From NCBI GenBank assembly GCA_016648135.1, contig JADDOH010002652.1:1-64000 (forward strand): 64,000 nt of DNA. Reading direction: 5' to 3'. The position numbers and the translations under genes were made by a program. Positions 20,835-32,595 of the stretch are shown here, piece after piece (the first letter of the stretch is position 1; each line of letters opens with the position of its first letter). The notes beneath the pieces were generated by a model, which saw nothing but the letters and a program-made list of their open reading frames with translations, was not told where the DNA came from and did no database searches. Source of the stretch: Agrypnia vestita (lineage: Eukaryota > Arthropoda > Insecta > Trichoptera > Phryganeidae).

Positions 20835-21340
20835 CTACAGACAGCACGTGCTGCATTTAATAAAACGAGGTCTTCTTCTGCGATGATAATCAGAACCTAA
20901 AACTTCGCAGAGAATGATAAAATATTACACATGGTCGGTTCTCTTATATGGATGTGAAACATGGACTTTGAAAGTTAATGTAATGAATCAGTTGGAAGCG
21001 TTCGAAATGCGGGTTCACCGGAGAATGCTTCGTATACCGTGGACCGATATGGTCAGCAACACGGAGGTGCTTCAGAGAGCTGCAGCCAGTAGAGAGCTAC
21101 TGTCGATTGTTAAAGTGAAGAAGGTTTCTTAATTGGGTCACGAGCTACGTGGGGAAAAGTATCATATCACCTCTTCCGACTTATACTCGAAGGAAAGACA
21201 GAGGGAACGCGGGGAATTGGTAGAAGGCAAATGTCCCGGATGCGCAACATCAGAGAGTGGACCGGAATGAGACAGATTTTGGATTTTTTTGGGCAGCGCA
21301 GGACAAGGGGGTATTCGCACAAGTGATCGCCAACGTCAGG
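20835..21340 (+). mobile_element. LINE C-terminal domain, frameshifted
   Basis: The plus strand carries, across three frames: VFFCDDNQNLKLRRE, then MIKYYTWSVLLYGCETWTLK, NQLEAFEMRVHRRMLRIPW, TEVLQRAAASRELLSIVK, a TAA in place of Y, LGHELRGEKYH, a frameshift, LFRLILEGKTEGTRGIGRRQ and MSRMRNIREWTGM ending near 21326. This is the classic end of insect LINE polyproteins ('YGCETWTL ... RRMLRI.W ... YLGH..RG.KY ... EGK..G.RG.GR+..SWL+N.R.W'). It is related in type to the element at 40940-41850. There are one stop and two frame changes. Confidence 0.88.
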
Positions 21341-21734
21341 GGGATCTGACAAGGCACAGAAAGAAAAATATAAACGATATATTGAAAACATTATCACTAT
21401 ATAGTTTAAACCTCTGATTGCTAATCACATCACTAGGTAGGTAGGTATGTACTTAACTTAAACCTTACTTCAAAACAATTTTTCTTTACTTTGTTTTATA
21501 TTTCTAAGTTTTTATTCGCAATACTCTGTAGAATGATGATTTTAAACATTTTGTAATTATTAATAAAATTCAAAATACTTTTTTCATAAACGTCGTTTAT
21601 GACGTTTTTTCGTAAATATAGTTCCAAGACATTGGCAAGGTTCATTTGTAGGCATCGTTCAAAGCGTACGATTTTAGTCATGGCGGGTAATACGATCGTT
21701 TCGCAGTATCTTTATTACGCATTTTATTATTGCA
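21341..21734. other. AT-rich stretch, nothing recognised
   Basis: A GTAGGTAGGTAT run lies at 21436. No gene recognised. Confidence 0.4.
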
Positions 21735-21975
21735 TTAGAATTTGGGATCTCGCTGTTCTTTTTGAGCGGTAACGTTTCCATTTCCAAGCGGTGGAAGCTT
21801 GCCGCTGCCGTCGCTGGAGGCGCTTTGCGCGCGTAATTGACCCAGCGTCCGGGGGCCGCCGACCAATCACCGCCGGCGGAAATTCCTCGAATGTCCGACA
21901 GGGGCGGAAGGCGGAAAATAGAGGTCGGTATTTGAAATAAACGCGCATTCCATTTGTAGCTCTGCTTTGGGCCGA
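21735..21975. promoter_or_regulatory. Strongly GC-rich island (candidate regulatory DNA)
   Basis: About 240 bp with many CpG (for example GCGCTTTGCGCGCG, GGGGGCCGCCGACC, CACCGCCGGCGG) inside very AT-rich surroundings. Overlapping minus-strand frames of 105 and 108 codons (21674-21991, 21727-22053) cover it in different phases and look like by-products of high GC. Candidate promoter or enhancer, by inference only. Confidence 0.3.
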
Positions 21976-22904
21976 ATTCAGAGAAATGCAAAAAAATTCA
22001 TTGATATATAGAACATATTCCACAAATTTCATAATTTGACCCGAAAGTTTCACGCTGTACGAAGTTTAATTCTATTTTATTTCGTTAATATACACGACTA
22101 TAAAGCCTTTAAAAGTAAAGTAAACAAATAAATTCGCCGAAAAAAGAAATTAAAAACAAAGAAAACTTTGGTTAACTGAATATATAAAATAATAAAACAG
22201 TGCAAATTTATACAGCACATATCATACAGTAGGCAGAAGTTTTTAGTACATGCAAAATCAGATAGTGAATCAAAATAATCACTACAATGCGGAATATTGA
22301 AAAACTAAATTTAGGAAACAGAAAAATGTAAGTCCAAAAAAGCCCCTCGAACAATTGAAAATCAAGTTAAAAATGTAATTAAAAAAATCTTAGGAACAAA
22401 TTTTTCAGTCAATGAAAATTTGTAATGATGTAAAAATTATCCGAAAATACGTCTTGCAGATAAGCATATTCATTACCACGCCTTTGTAATCTATTTATCG
22501 GTGAATTCAATATATTAATTGTATTTCCAGGTTGACAACGAATTTATGTTTAGCCTAATCAAAAAAATGGGTGGGTGTGCTTGTACATAAAGGTACACGC
22601 GTTAAAATATAAATTCTATGGCATACATAAAATAAACCACGTGCTGTGTTGTATACATTGCGTTGGAACATAGCTTAACAGAATTTGCATTCGAATATCA
22701 CCCTGTCCCTTGGTCACTCGCAATCCGGGCCTCTTGCAAGTGAATTTAGCCAAATATATGAAATATATACACTTTACTATTTTTAACTTCAGGGTGTAAA
22801 AACTTTCGTCGCATGATGCGCGCGCATTTCGTTGCATATTAAAATTTCACTCCAAAACGCGCCTAAAGAAGTATAAATTAAAAAATACGAAGAATATAAA
22901 TATT
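21976..22904. other. AT-rich stretch, nothing recognised
   Basis: No coding frame or repeat noticed. Confidence 0.45.
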
Positions 22905-23410
22905 ACATTTTTCTCAAAAAAATCTTTATTTATTGAAATCTCCTCAAAGTAGAGCGCTTTTTTTCATCTTTTTTCAAGCATTTTTCGAACGCAATTTTTA
23001 GTACGAAATTAGCTCACGTCTTTATTTTTTTTAATGCTTCAACAGGCCAATAGTCCAAATTATTGACTCAGCACACCCAAGCTTGAGTAATTCACGTAGA
23101 GTTATTGTGACCTGACCGGGATTCGAACCTGGAACCCTCGGTGTGAAAAAACAGTGTCATGCCCACTGTGCTACGAGGATCGCTAATCTTCCCAAAGTTC
23201 ACAAAACGTCATCCTTTCAAGTTTTTTTTCATCTTCAGGAATAGGAGGAAGTCGCAGATGGACAAATTCGGTGAATAAGTAGGGTACTGTTTTTGGCCAG
23301 AAAATTTTGAAATCTTTATTCCGTGTACAAAAAAAATTACACAGCACACCAGATTTATGCATTTGCAGAACTTGAAAGTGTTCACGAGTTGGTGGAACAT
23401 TTAAAACACA
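22905..23410 (-). pseudogene. Mariner transposase relic, interrupted by a SINE
   Basis: The minus-strand frame 23400-23209 contains YPTYSPNLSICDFLLFLK and MKKNLKG, the third catalytic block of mariner (usual form PPYSPDLAPCDFFLFPKLK), with the Asp of CDF still present. A SINE family 2 copy follows at about 23190-23015. Beyond it, 23000-22905 continues the transposase end in broken frames (AFEKCLKKD; DFFEKNV-like). Mariner proteins normally have FEKW..R..KCI...G.YFE here. The upstream catalytic Asp residues were not recognised. Confidence 0.65.
23015..23190 (-). mobile_element. SINE family 2, tRNA-derived, copy 1
   Basis: Minus-strand head CCTCGTAGCACAGTGGGCAT with a box-A-like region, box B GGTTCGAATCCCGG, then GTCACAATAA, ACTCAAGCTTGGGTG, TGGCCTGTTGAAGC and an A-rich tail. 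It matches 32205-32375. It is a different family from SINE 1. It splits a mariner relic. Confidence 0.8.
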
Positions 23411-25369
23411 CTAAAACTAATAAGATATGATTACATTATTTACCTTTACGGTGTGTAACTTATGGTCCACTCTGATAAATTTGTTACACTCATTTATGAA
23501 GCAATATATGACACACAATATATACACCCTTGTGAACAGCGTATGGCTGTTCAACTTCAATTCCAATTTCTCTTCCCTTCTTAAATAAATAAAACCTTCT
23601 CCCTATTTTTCCTCATCTTCCCTCTCCCGTATCATTTCGTTATATCTTAATTTGTATTACAGATGTTTATAACTAGTAAATTTATCTTTTTTACTCCCTT
23701 TATTCTTTATTCGATTTTTGACCCTTTTCCCGTGATCCAATCGAGCTGAAACTTGGCAAGTAGACTCGTGGCGACGATCAAGAAGATCTATCAAATTTTC
23801 GTTAAAAAAGATTAATAATTATAGTATAATTCCGGATTTTTAGAAATTTTATTGTTTTTTCAAATTGGAATCATTAGAAAAGTTTTATTACGGCGGCCCG
23901 ATAACGTCTCGGAATATTTTCAAAATTTGAATTACTCCGTCGGTATGAATAATAGGTACTTCACCACGAATGTCGAAAATCTAAATTGACTGACAAATGT
24001 TTTTAGAATTTAATCTTCAAAGCATGAAGTGTCTTATCAGCTGACATTTTAGAAATATATTAAATTACTGTAAGTTTAGTGTTATGTTATATGTTTTAAT
24101 TCGTCTTTAATTGTTGTTATATTTTACAAAGAAAGGGAGTATAATAAAAACTTGGTTTTTATGGGTTACTTTTTTTATATTTTGTTACTGTATAAAATAT
24201 ACCGTTATGATTCCTTGAACAAATAGATTAAGAATAATGCAGAAGGATACATTTATTTACGTGCTTCTCATACTCCTTGTAGGTTATAAGCAATAGTAGA
24301 TTAATATTAAGTAAATTTTATTACCGTTATTTCAGTTTATACTTTATGAACACATCTGACATTTACAACGTTATAATTTATAAATATCAGTATTATCTTT
24401 TTTCACTTAACCATATTTGAGTTCAATAGTTTATTAGCCAAGCGTAGTAACGTAATACCTAATAAATTCCAGAAATGGATTTATTCATCAATATTATATT
24501 GCCATTAAGGAAATTAGTAATCAATAAATTTATACTGCAATAATATTATGTCATAATTTACTTCTTCAGGCTTTCACTTCACACGTAGTAAGTGCTAAAA
24601 AATTCACGTCTGCTGTCCATTACCCAGGAAGCAATTTTAATTTTGATATAATTAATAACTTTTCTATGTTCATTCATCTTCTACATAATATATATATATA
24701 TATATATTTTTTTTTAATACATAATCACCGAAGTATGGAAGAAAACAGCAATCTTTGTATTAGGCATTGTTTACTGGATCGTCATACCGATTCAGACTTT
24801 CCCACACATATCCATTGACTCTCCGAAGAATTCTCTCCCGTTCATTGTATCTACTGATCGATCTGTGGTAGCGCCATTGTTCTATCTGTCATCGTCGTTT
24901 GACTTGGCAAAGTTTTTCAACCAATCGGACTATCCATTTGAATTGCTTTATCTAACCTTTGGTCGGCAGAAGCATATTTATTAGTACACTTACCTACTCT
25001 AATCTCCTTCAAGAGTCCCCTTGGTAACACCCTTCTCTCAACCATTGATGGATATAAGCAAGAAATCCTAGTTATACTAAAATAAACTAGAATTTGTAGT
25101 TATATAACCAGTTGTGTCGTCGGGACGTGGATGTGTTTAGGAGTTCTTTAAACAGCTTTAAGAAAAAGTTCTCAGTAGTATACTTATGCCAAAACTTCCG
25201 GCTTCTGCACTTTGAACTCATTTTTCGTGTACCTATCGTGTGACATTATTTTCAATGTTCTTCATTCTTTTATTGTCTGTTTTGAGTGTTTTTAATTACT
25301 CATATTTTAAAATTACTTTTATTCTTCCAAGGTGAATTTCTTTTTACTATTATTTATATATAACAATTT
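23411..25369. other. AT-rich intergenic DNA with one shared repeat
   Basis: 23700-23830 shares CCAATCGAGCTGAAA and surrounding text with 57190-57300. 24682-24703 is an (AT)n tract. 24720-25080 is less AT-rich but shows no coding frame or family I recognise. Confidence 0.4.
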
Positions 25370-25535
25370 TTTAATTGAAAAAATATGATGTGTACAAGAA
25401 ACACGTTTCATCATCATTATTTTCAAACTAAGCTATTCGCTTGTACCATGAAAACAGGAATAAGTTAATGGTCTCCTGGGACAAGGCTCGTAACGCCAAC
25501 TTGTTGATCTCTAAGCAATTGTTTAACCACTATAT
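25370..25535 (-). mobile_element. SINE family 1, diverged copy
   Basis: Minus-strand copy recognised from TATTTTCAAACTAAGCTATTCG, CTTGTACCATGAAAACAGGA and a decayed tRNA-like head. Confidence 0.55.
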
Positions 25536-27176
25536 TTTGTACGTTCCAAGGATTTTTTTTATTTGTACTGAAAGCTTCAAATTCCCTTACTGTAAAGATT
25601 ATAAAGTTATACGAACAAAATTCTTTTTCTGGTGCTTTTACGGATATCGAACCTAAGAGAATTTGCTGGTAATCATTTTATTTGCAGGAATTCGAAATAG
25701 TTATACTGTGTACTACTTACGCCCTAGGATCTTCAGTTAGGAGAACCACGACTTCCAGAGCTTTACCTAGGAGCAATTTTACCTTCTGAAATATTACATT
25801 CCAAAACATGTCTCCAATACAAGGCTTGTTCCCGTTAAAAAACAAAAAACCCCCATACTCTTCGTGTATGCGTATTACAAAGTGTAATTTAGTGGAAAAT
25901 AAAATAAATGTCTAAATAATTATTTATACGATTTTGAAATATTAACTTTTATTTAATTTCTCAAGATATTTTTTACATCTTTCAGAAAAGCAAAATAATT
26001 AGTTATTTTAATAATTATTATTTACTCAACTACATTACAGGGACCAATTTATTGTCAATTCAGTGAAATCGAATGTGAAATATTTATATTTATTAAAATT
26101 GAAAGCAGGTAGGTATCTTGTTTTTCCTTATCTATTTGTAGAATCATATTTTACCGTCACGGTTTTGTGTTCATCTGTCATCGAAATAATTTACGTTCAC
26201 ATTCACATAATATGTTGCTCGTGCATTGCCGTAAATGATAGGTGCAATAAAATACTTAGAATTAATTATTTATTATCTTGTAATCTATTAGAAGGTGTCG
26301 CTGAAGATACAAAGGCGCGACTTGTATCGTGGAGAGAGGCTGCAGCACCAGGATGGTGGCGAACGATTAGGGTGAGAGGTGTTATTACTTCGCAATTTGC
26401 CGCGAGCCGCAATCCAATGATATTGCAGTATTCTACCATGTATAATTTACATGATATGAAGGTACATTTAAACTTTTACATATCGGGAACACAGAGGGCG
26501 ACACATTCTGGACTGACATAGCGTACGTCACAACATTGCATGGTTTGCAGGTTAAATACTCTCGGAAAAATACCCAGTGTAAAGCACACAAGAGACAATA
26601 CGAACTGCACATAACCAAGGATTTTTGAACGATTTGTATCACTTTTGAAACTTTTGGAATAATCAGGAAACAGGTGGAACACACGAAAATATACGAGAAG
26701 ATTCGAGTTTATATAAACGGTGAATATTAAAGGATCCAAATGAATAGTAAGAGGGTTTACTAGGGGTATCTTTACACGACGGATAACATAGAACTATCGG
26801 AGTTTTAGGTGGTAGAGGTGTATGTATGGGTTGTGGGCGGGGGTAGTTTAGGAGAGGACGTGGTGTGAGAGTGTTAAAAGGAAACATAAGGGATCGTAAC
26901 ATTACTTATATTTTTATGTAAGCACGTTTATTGTGATTTTACAAATTTAAGAAATAGTTCTATGATATTTTAAACAAATTAGATCAATAATTTAGAAATA
27001 TGTAGAAAAAACTTCTATCAATTTACTATTAAAAAAATTGGCTACCACTAAAATACGAACCCGAGACATTTTTTACGGATAAAAAGTATTTCTTCGATAG
27101 ATCAAATTTTTCTGTGTTTCTTTCTAATTCTTAATCTTATTTGTCTTTAACATTGTTTATACATTAAATATGGAGT
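25536..27176. other. Intergenic DNA; one 152-codon plus-strand frame of doubtful meaning
   Basis: The frame 26063-26521 has a coding-looking middle (EDTKARLVSWREAAAPGWW, about 26296-26360) followed by GGTGAGAGG, a possible splice donor, but the first half is AT-rich low-complexity sequence and no family is recognisable. Overlapping minus frames at 26433-26902 are not supported. Confidence 0.25.
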
Positions 27177-27416
27177 AGGTATAAAACAAAGGCAGTAATA
27201 TCCACAAAAATAAAATAATATTTTGAATGCGCAGTCACCGAGGATTATTAATTTAAAATGTACTGAATTTTAGATTTTATATACCTATCCCTTCCAAAAT
27301 AATGTTTTCTATTTTAAAGGCTATGTTTCCTATAAAATCTCGAATTTCGTAAATTATAAATAGTAATCCTCGATGACTCCATTGAATTTATTTTGGATAT
27401 TGCTGCTTTTATACCT
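27177..27416. mobile_element. Foldback MITE family 4, copy 1
   Basis: Two arms of about 100 bp facing each other: AGGTATAAAA at 27177 and TTTTATACCT at 27416. Internal paired blocks include GGCAGTAATATCC / GGATATTGCTGC, CAGTCACCGAGGATTA / TAATCCTCGATGACT and TTTAGATTTTATA / TATAAAATCTCGAA. 240 bp, no coding frame. A second copy is at 55895-56055. Confidence 0.85.
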
Positions 27417-28859
27417 TTTTTATCATTATTTATACTAAAATTATGTGCCCTCATTAAATATTTACTACTAATACTACCTAACATTAATATTCGTTTTTCA
27501 CTTTAGTAGACTTCATATGCATTTTTTTCTTACAGGTTATAAATATGGCCGACAGGCTGAGAAATATGCATTTCAGAATAGCTGTCATTTGGAGAAACCC
27601 ACAGAGATTCCAGAATTCACGGAATGTCAAGATCTATAATTAATTGACAATTTTTGGCTTCATACATTTATGCACCTTAAGACATTAACTTCCCTACAGC
27701 GGTGGTTCACAATTTTAGTAATAAATATATAATTATAATACGAGTCATTAATGAATTTTCTGAGAGGCACCATTTTGTCTCCCCTCGCGGAGGTTAAGAA
27801 ATAAGGAATAATGACCGTTTGCGCCAACATGGTCGGCTTTAAAGTGAAGGAGAGAAAGCCAAATTGATACAGATTATTAGGTAACCGGACTTAAAGGGTT
27901 CGTGGCAGATAATTAAAATGAGTCCATGCGGGGAATGCTCAACATTTGCCAGGCATTTGCTGACAATTTTTGCTCGCCACGATTAATTTTAAGTACATAT
28001 GTTCAGTCTCGGAGAGAGAAGATCTAAAAACGAAATAGAATTTAGGATAAAGAAAAATATTTAAATAATAAAGAAATAAATTCTCGTCGTTTTTAGACGT
28101 TTAGTGAAGGTTGTAGATAATTATAGACCGTTCTAGATCCTACCATAGTATTGTGACATATTACAAGGGATTCGGACAGTGTGCTGTTCCTTCTGCTTGC
28201 CATTCCGTGAAAATATTTTGGTGGTATATGGATACTACTTTTCTTGTATGTTAATAAAATATTTATTATCAGGAAAATATTGTACAATGTCGGTGGATAT
28301 AAATTTTTTAAAGAAATTATACGCGTACAGGAAATTTATTTAGGATCAGAAACAACCAGTTACCGCCGGTTATTATCCGCTAGGCCATGCAGGCAATAGT
28401 GGTTGATGAATTCAAATTTACGACGCTTGACATTTATGAAAATTGCTTACCTTGAAAATAATGAATGCATTTAAAACTTAACGTTGTCTGAACGTACCCT
28501 GTAGCTTGAGGTAGTCTCCAAAACCACTCTCTAAAAAACTGCGACTAAACTCATCCGATTTCAAAAATGCTTTCACCAATATTTAGAATGGATTTTCAGG
28601 GTGGATTGTTACAATTTTTACGTATTCTTATGTAAGGGATAAGCGATTTTTACTTTATTTTATTAATGTACTGTGTATTAGGTATTTTAAAATAAGTAAG
28701 TATTGATAAAAACATATTTCATTGTGACCATTAGATATCAATTACATATTAAATAGATCAGTAAATATAAAATTAATATCCAAAATAAAAATAATATACA
28801 TTGAATTCGTTTCTTTTTTTGTTAACAATCAATAAGAAATTTTTACTTAACAATATTTT
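27417..28859. other. Intergenic DNA with a GC-richer island at 27765-28010
   Basis: The island (CCCCTCGCGGAGGTTAAG; GTCCATGCGGGGAATGCTCA) has no coding frame or repeat relatives in the window and is a weak candidate for regulatory DNA. The rest is AT-rich and unremarkable. Confidence 0.3.
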
Positions 28860-29230
28860 TATATGCAAATATGTTCTAAGAACACAATTACTGGATTTTT
28901 AATATAGAGGCATATTACCAGCCGCGAAAATCCATGTATACTAACTAGGTCATGAGACAAGACTACAGATGTCTCTAGCAATATCCATTCAAATAAACGA
29001 AAGATTTTCATATTTAAACATATATAAAACTCAAAATTTGATAATGTGTGGATGTCCTTACGATGGAATTGTTACTCTGCATTGTGTAGAGTTATCACTT
29101 TAACCGGCTCATATAGGTTGTAAGCCTTGGGCCATAGTATAAAAACACTTGCACGCACGTTTCTTATATTCTCATAGCTTCGTCTCTGTGAGACTTCTAT
29201 AATTTATCTTAGTTAACTTTTTACTTATTT
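28860..29230 (-). mobile_element. Family 3 repeat, copy 3
   Basis: Left end ATATGTTCTAAGAACACAAT at 28870 in plus orientation; right part on the minus strand with GTGTGGATGTCCTTACGAT, CATTGTGTAGAGTTATCACT and GCTTCGTCTCTGTGAGAC. The two ends in opposite orientation again indicate an inverted-ended element. Confidence 0.7.
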
Positions 29231-29544
29231 TAAATTCACTTAATGTATTAAATGGATTAACAAATTGAAAAGAATTGCCTACATCTTAGAATAATATCAA
29301 CAAATAAATGCATGTGATAATGAATGCATCAACACATGTTCTAAAAATAGCATTTGAAAGTAGTCAATTCCTTTAAGATAATGTTGTGTAAAATATAATA
29401 AGTGATCTTCGTGCAAAATATATATGTCAATATGTAACAATTTGTTGTTTTACATGGTAATATAATGCCATAATATTCACTTTTTTCCTGTAAATTTGCA
29501 ATCCCTAATTGTGAATAATGTAGTGCGCTTGGTAATATTTCACC

Positions 29545-29960
29545 TGCAGCAGATGTTTAAAAAGAAGAAGCGGGTATCGGCAGGACATGAGCAGCCTCGA
29601 CCTTTGATTGGATTTTGACTCGGGCTGATCTTTTCGATCGGATCGGTATTTTTCCCAGTCCCTTACTAAGGTCACTCTTGTAAATCTAGATCCTCATAAC
29701 ACGAACTGGCAATCAGCTTTACGGATTCAGCGCATGATCGGCTCCGGGTTGTTGCGCGCCGTCCCGAAACCAGAACACCGTTCTTCATGTTCCACCGCGA
29801 AAATAAAGGTCGAATAATTGGATGATGATGCGTGTTAACGAGGGACTAACAGCCGACGGACGGAGCCTGGCTACGCTGGCTCGGCCATCGCGTTTTCTGG
29901 ATGCTTCTCCTCTTTTTTTCTCTGCATAACACCATTTCTCGCGGAACGCCGTGCCTGTGC
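29545..29960. promoter_or_regulatory. GC-richer island (candidate regulatory DNA)
   Basis: About 400 bp with CGATCGGATCGG, CCGACGGACGGAGCC and CTGGCTCGGCCATCGCG segments and no coding frame or repeat relatives here. Composition-based inference only. Confidence 0.25.
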
Positions 29961-30414
29961 TTTAAATGATACAATTTAAGGTTAATGATACCTAAGACAA
30001 CACAGCTTCGGGGTGAAGGGCTTGTATTAACAACAGTTTCATTTAAAAATTCTTAGTTCTTACTTCTCTATTAATTTACTATCTCTCGTATTTACAACTG
30101 ACTTATTTAAAAAAATGCTTGTACTCCTGCTTCCCATGCACAAATTTTTAACTTTGATGGTGCGGATGCAGCAACAACAAAAGAAAATTGTGACTTAATA
30201 TTGTTATAAATATAAACATACACTGTGTCATGATAAAAAGTGCTAAATTTAGTTTTTGTCGAAATTTTTTTGACTACACCTCAGACAAATTTATCGGTAA
30301 GGAGGTAGCAATATGTGGCAGGTAAAAATATTTATTTATGAAATCAAGCTGATTTTTAAGGAAAATTATAAGAGACCAAATAAAGAAGATAATGATGGTC
30401 AGTATTTAACCACC
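29961..30414. other. AT-rich stretch, nothing recognised
   Basis: No gene or repeat noticed. Confidence 0.4.
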
Positions 30415-30600
30415 AGTCAGTCATCATCATCAATGGCTCCACAGCCCATTGTGGGCCTTGGACTCCTCCAATATTCCACTCCATCTTTCTTTATCCTAAC
30501 ATATATACCTCCAATCCCTGATGCTTATGGTTTTCACGTCTTGCTGCACTCCATCCAGCCATGGGAGTTTGGGGCTACCGACCACCTAGTACTATGACTT
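30415..30600 (-). mobile_element. LINE 3' terminus with C-terminal tail
   Basis: On the minus strand: LPWLDGVQQDVKTISIRDWR, a stop, DKERWSGILEESKAHNGLWS, then a TGATGATGATGA microsatellite end. Insect LINEs commonly end 'RP++RW.D.V..DL....(V)..W+..A.DR.+W+.I...AK.H.GL' before such a tail. The apparent 94-codon plus-strand frame over it is a shadow. Confidence 0.75.
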
Positions 30601-30774
30601 AATTAATTAAGTATTTGAAAATTTTTATGATAAAAAATATGAGGTTTTTGGTGAAATTAAAACGCTTATTGTTTCGGAGATAAATCCTGTAATTTTTTAG
30701 TTCTACTTGTTTATTTTTTGTGAGATGATATTCTCAAATAAATACTCAAATTAGAGAATGTCTCGACGTAGATC

Positions 30775-31045
30775 CTTTATTGACGGTTATCGAGAAATCA
30801 CAGTTACGGTGACTGGGACATATCTGGCGGACGACGGCAGATAGACTGCCAAAGCGGATATTCAAGACCAGAAGGCAGAAGACCAAGGGGCCGTCCTAGG
30901 AGGAGTTGGCGATAACAGTTGTAGGATTGCTGCGAAGCGAGATTGCAACTAAATTGGGCTGATGTGGAGAGCGAAGCCCAAAGCTTTTATGCGGTGCAGG
31001 GACCCCGACCCAATAAGTTAAGGGGTAGAAGAAGAAGAAGAAGAG
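30775..31045 (+). mobile_element. LINE 3' end, frameshifted
   Basis: Plus-strand text LGHIWRTTADRLPKRIFKT, RRQKTKGPS (stop), and in other frames RRPRGRPRRSWR and VGLLRSEIATKLG. WLGHI.R...RLPK.I, then a Gly/Arg/Pro stretch and SWR, is the usual end of LINE polyproteins. It is followed by a GAA microsatellite at 31024-31042. Confidence 0.75.
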
Positions 31046-31796
31046 AGAACAAGCGGGAAATATCAATCTAACCATTTTATATTTAACAACTTGTATTTAT
31101 ATGAAAACTATTAAAAGGATCAGCTTTTTAATTTTAAAAAAATGTCCGAAATATTTACACATAAATAATAAGATACATAATTTAATATAAAATTTATCAT
31201 TAGTATATAATAATTAAAAGTATCTAATAAAATACATAAATTATCGAGGTATTTTATTATTTACTAAATTCAACGAAGAATGCAATCTTTAATTAACCTT
31301 AATGCACTGCATCCACAAATGCAAACCCACACCCGTCCCCTGCAAAATACACACACATACAGCAACATCCCACACATCTTTATACACGCACGGATGCACA
31401 TTCTTTCTCCGAGTTGTCTCATAGTTTGCGAAATAATCACGACGATTTGCAACAAATGGCTAGAAATGTCACCTTTAATCTGCCGCCAGCACCAACGTAA
31501 ACAAATTACCCACAATACTTCAAGGCAAGCAAACCCATGAGGAATTGCAGAAATTTTCACAAAACAAGCACAGCCTACATGGCTACTCAAGACGCTCCCC
31601 TTTTAAGTCGTTCGTTCAATATAAATTTTTTTATATTGACGCTATTCGTTAACAAATGATTTTTAAGTGAAATAATTTTATTAAAAATTCGTTGGCAATT
31701 GCATTGATTTGCTTTACACTCGTAAAATTGTTTTTATGTTTTTAAGGCTCGTGGATTAAACACTAGACCAATTAATATCTTCTAAATTTATGTAAT
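31046..31796. other. AT-rich stretch, nothing recognised
   Basis: Opposing frames at 31270-31590 contain ACAC-rich low-complexity text and no family features. Confidence 0.4.
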
Positions 31797-32190
31797 AAAC
31801 TAGCTGTAACCCGTCAAAAATGACGGTACTTTTACATGCCGGTTCCTAAATAACAAGTATTTACTTATTAATAGCGCATGAATCAGAAATAATGACTTAT
31901 ATCAAAATATTTGAACATTTTTTTATATTTCCCCTGCCAGCAGCTAAACCCTGGCAATTGGGCGGAACATGAAATGGTTCGGGTGTTTGCTTAGTCCTAT
32001 ATGTACTGTACTTTGACGGGAAATGCAGGCTTGGCGATAGCGATATTGCTATCGTTGCCGCCTTCGGGTTTGCTGGCCCGAGGTTCAAGACCCGACTCCA
32101 GCCGTTTTATTTCGTTTTTATGGCCGTGAATTCGAACGAAATTACGGACGACGGATGGACGGATGGACGGATAGACAACGAAATTATTAT
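31797..32190 (+). mobile_element. Dispersed element, GTCAAAAATGAC family, copy 1
   Basis: It starts CTAGCTGTAACCCGTCAAAA with the small dyad CCGTC-AAAAAT-GACGG and ends in a (GGAC)n-like run, GGATGGACGGATGGACGG. An opposite-orientation copy is at 49640-49805. A tRNA-like stretch with GAGGTTCAAGACCCG at 32082-32096 lies inside, possibly a SINE-type box B. No coding. Confidence 0.6.
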
Positions 32191-32204
32191 GTTTGATAAG
32201 TGAA

Positions 32205-32375
32205 AAACCTTCGTAGCCTAGTGGGCTTAACACTGGCTTCTCACGCAGAGAATTGCGGGTTCGATTCCCGGTGAGGTCACAATACATCTATGGGATTTAC
32301 TCAAGCTTGGGTGTTTTTGTGATGTAACGATTTCACTAATTGGGCGTCTTGGTCTGTTGAAGCGTTAAGAAAAAA
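32205..32375 (+). mobile_element. SINE family 2, copy 2
   Basis: tRNA-like head CGTAGCCTAGTGGGCTTAAC (box A region) and GGGTTCGATTCCCGG (box B), then GAGGTCACAATA, ACTCAAGCTTGGGTG, TCTGTTGAAGCGTTAAG and an A-rich end. Plus-strand partner of 23015-23190. Confidence 0.82.
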
Positions 32376-32595
32376 GATTCACTATTTTTTTGGGAGCTCA
32401 GTATTTGATACTCATAAAGACCACCGTGTGAAAGGAGGAAATAGTCCTGTTTTGCGTGCACAGGACATTGGCTACGATGAAAGTCGTCTATTTTGTCACA
32501 TCCGACATTTATTGCATGAATTATGTCCGAGAATTGTCAAACACCGTTTACCTGTAATGTTCATTGCTGCAATATTTTACGCTTTTAATTAATTC
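32376..32595 (+). CDS. Unrecognised open frame (about 70 codons)
   Basis: It opens without a Met after the SINE tail and runs to TAA at about 32590. It reads FFGSSVFDTHKDHRVKGG, NSPVLRAQDIGYDESRLFC, HIRHLLHELCPRIVKH. Balanced composition is the only support. It could be a fragment of an old gene or transposon, or chance. Confidence 0.18.

Noticed and set aside
21674..22053. Two long minus-strand frames over the GC-rich island
   Set aside because: They overlap in different phases and have arginine/alanine-rich text expected from GC content alone.
26063..26521. 152-codon plus-strand frame as a gene
   Set aside because: The first half is AT-rich, low-complexity sequence; no family features; only a short middle segment looks coding-like. 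Kept as doubtful, not called.
31270..31590. 106-codon and 86-codon opposing frames
   Set aside because: Repeats of CA/TG dinucleotides give cysteine/valine or histidine/threonine runs; no family features.
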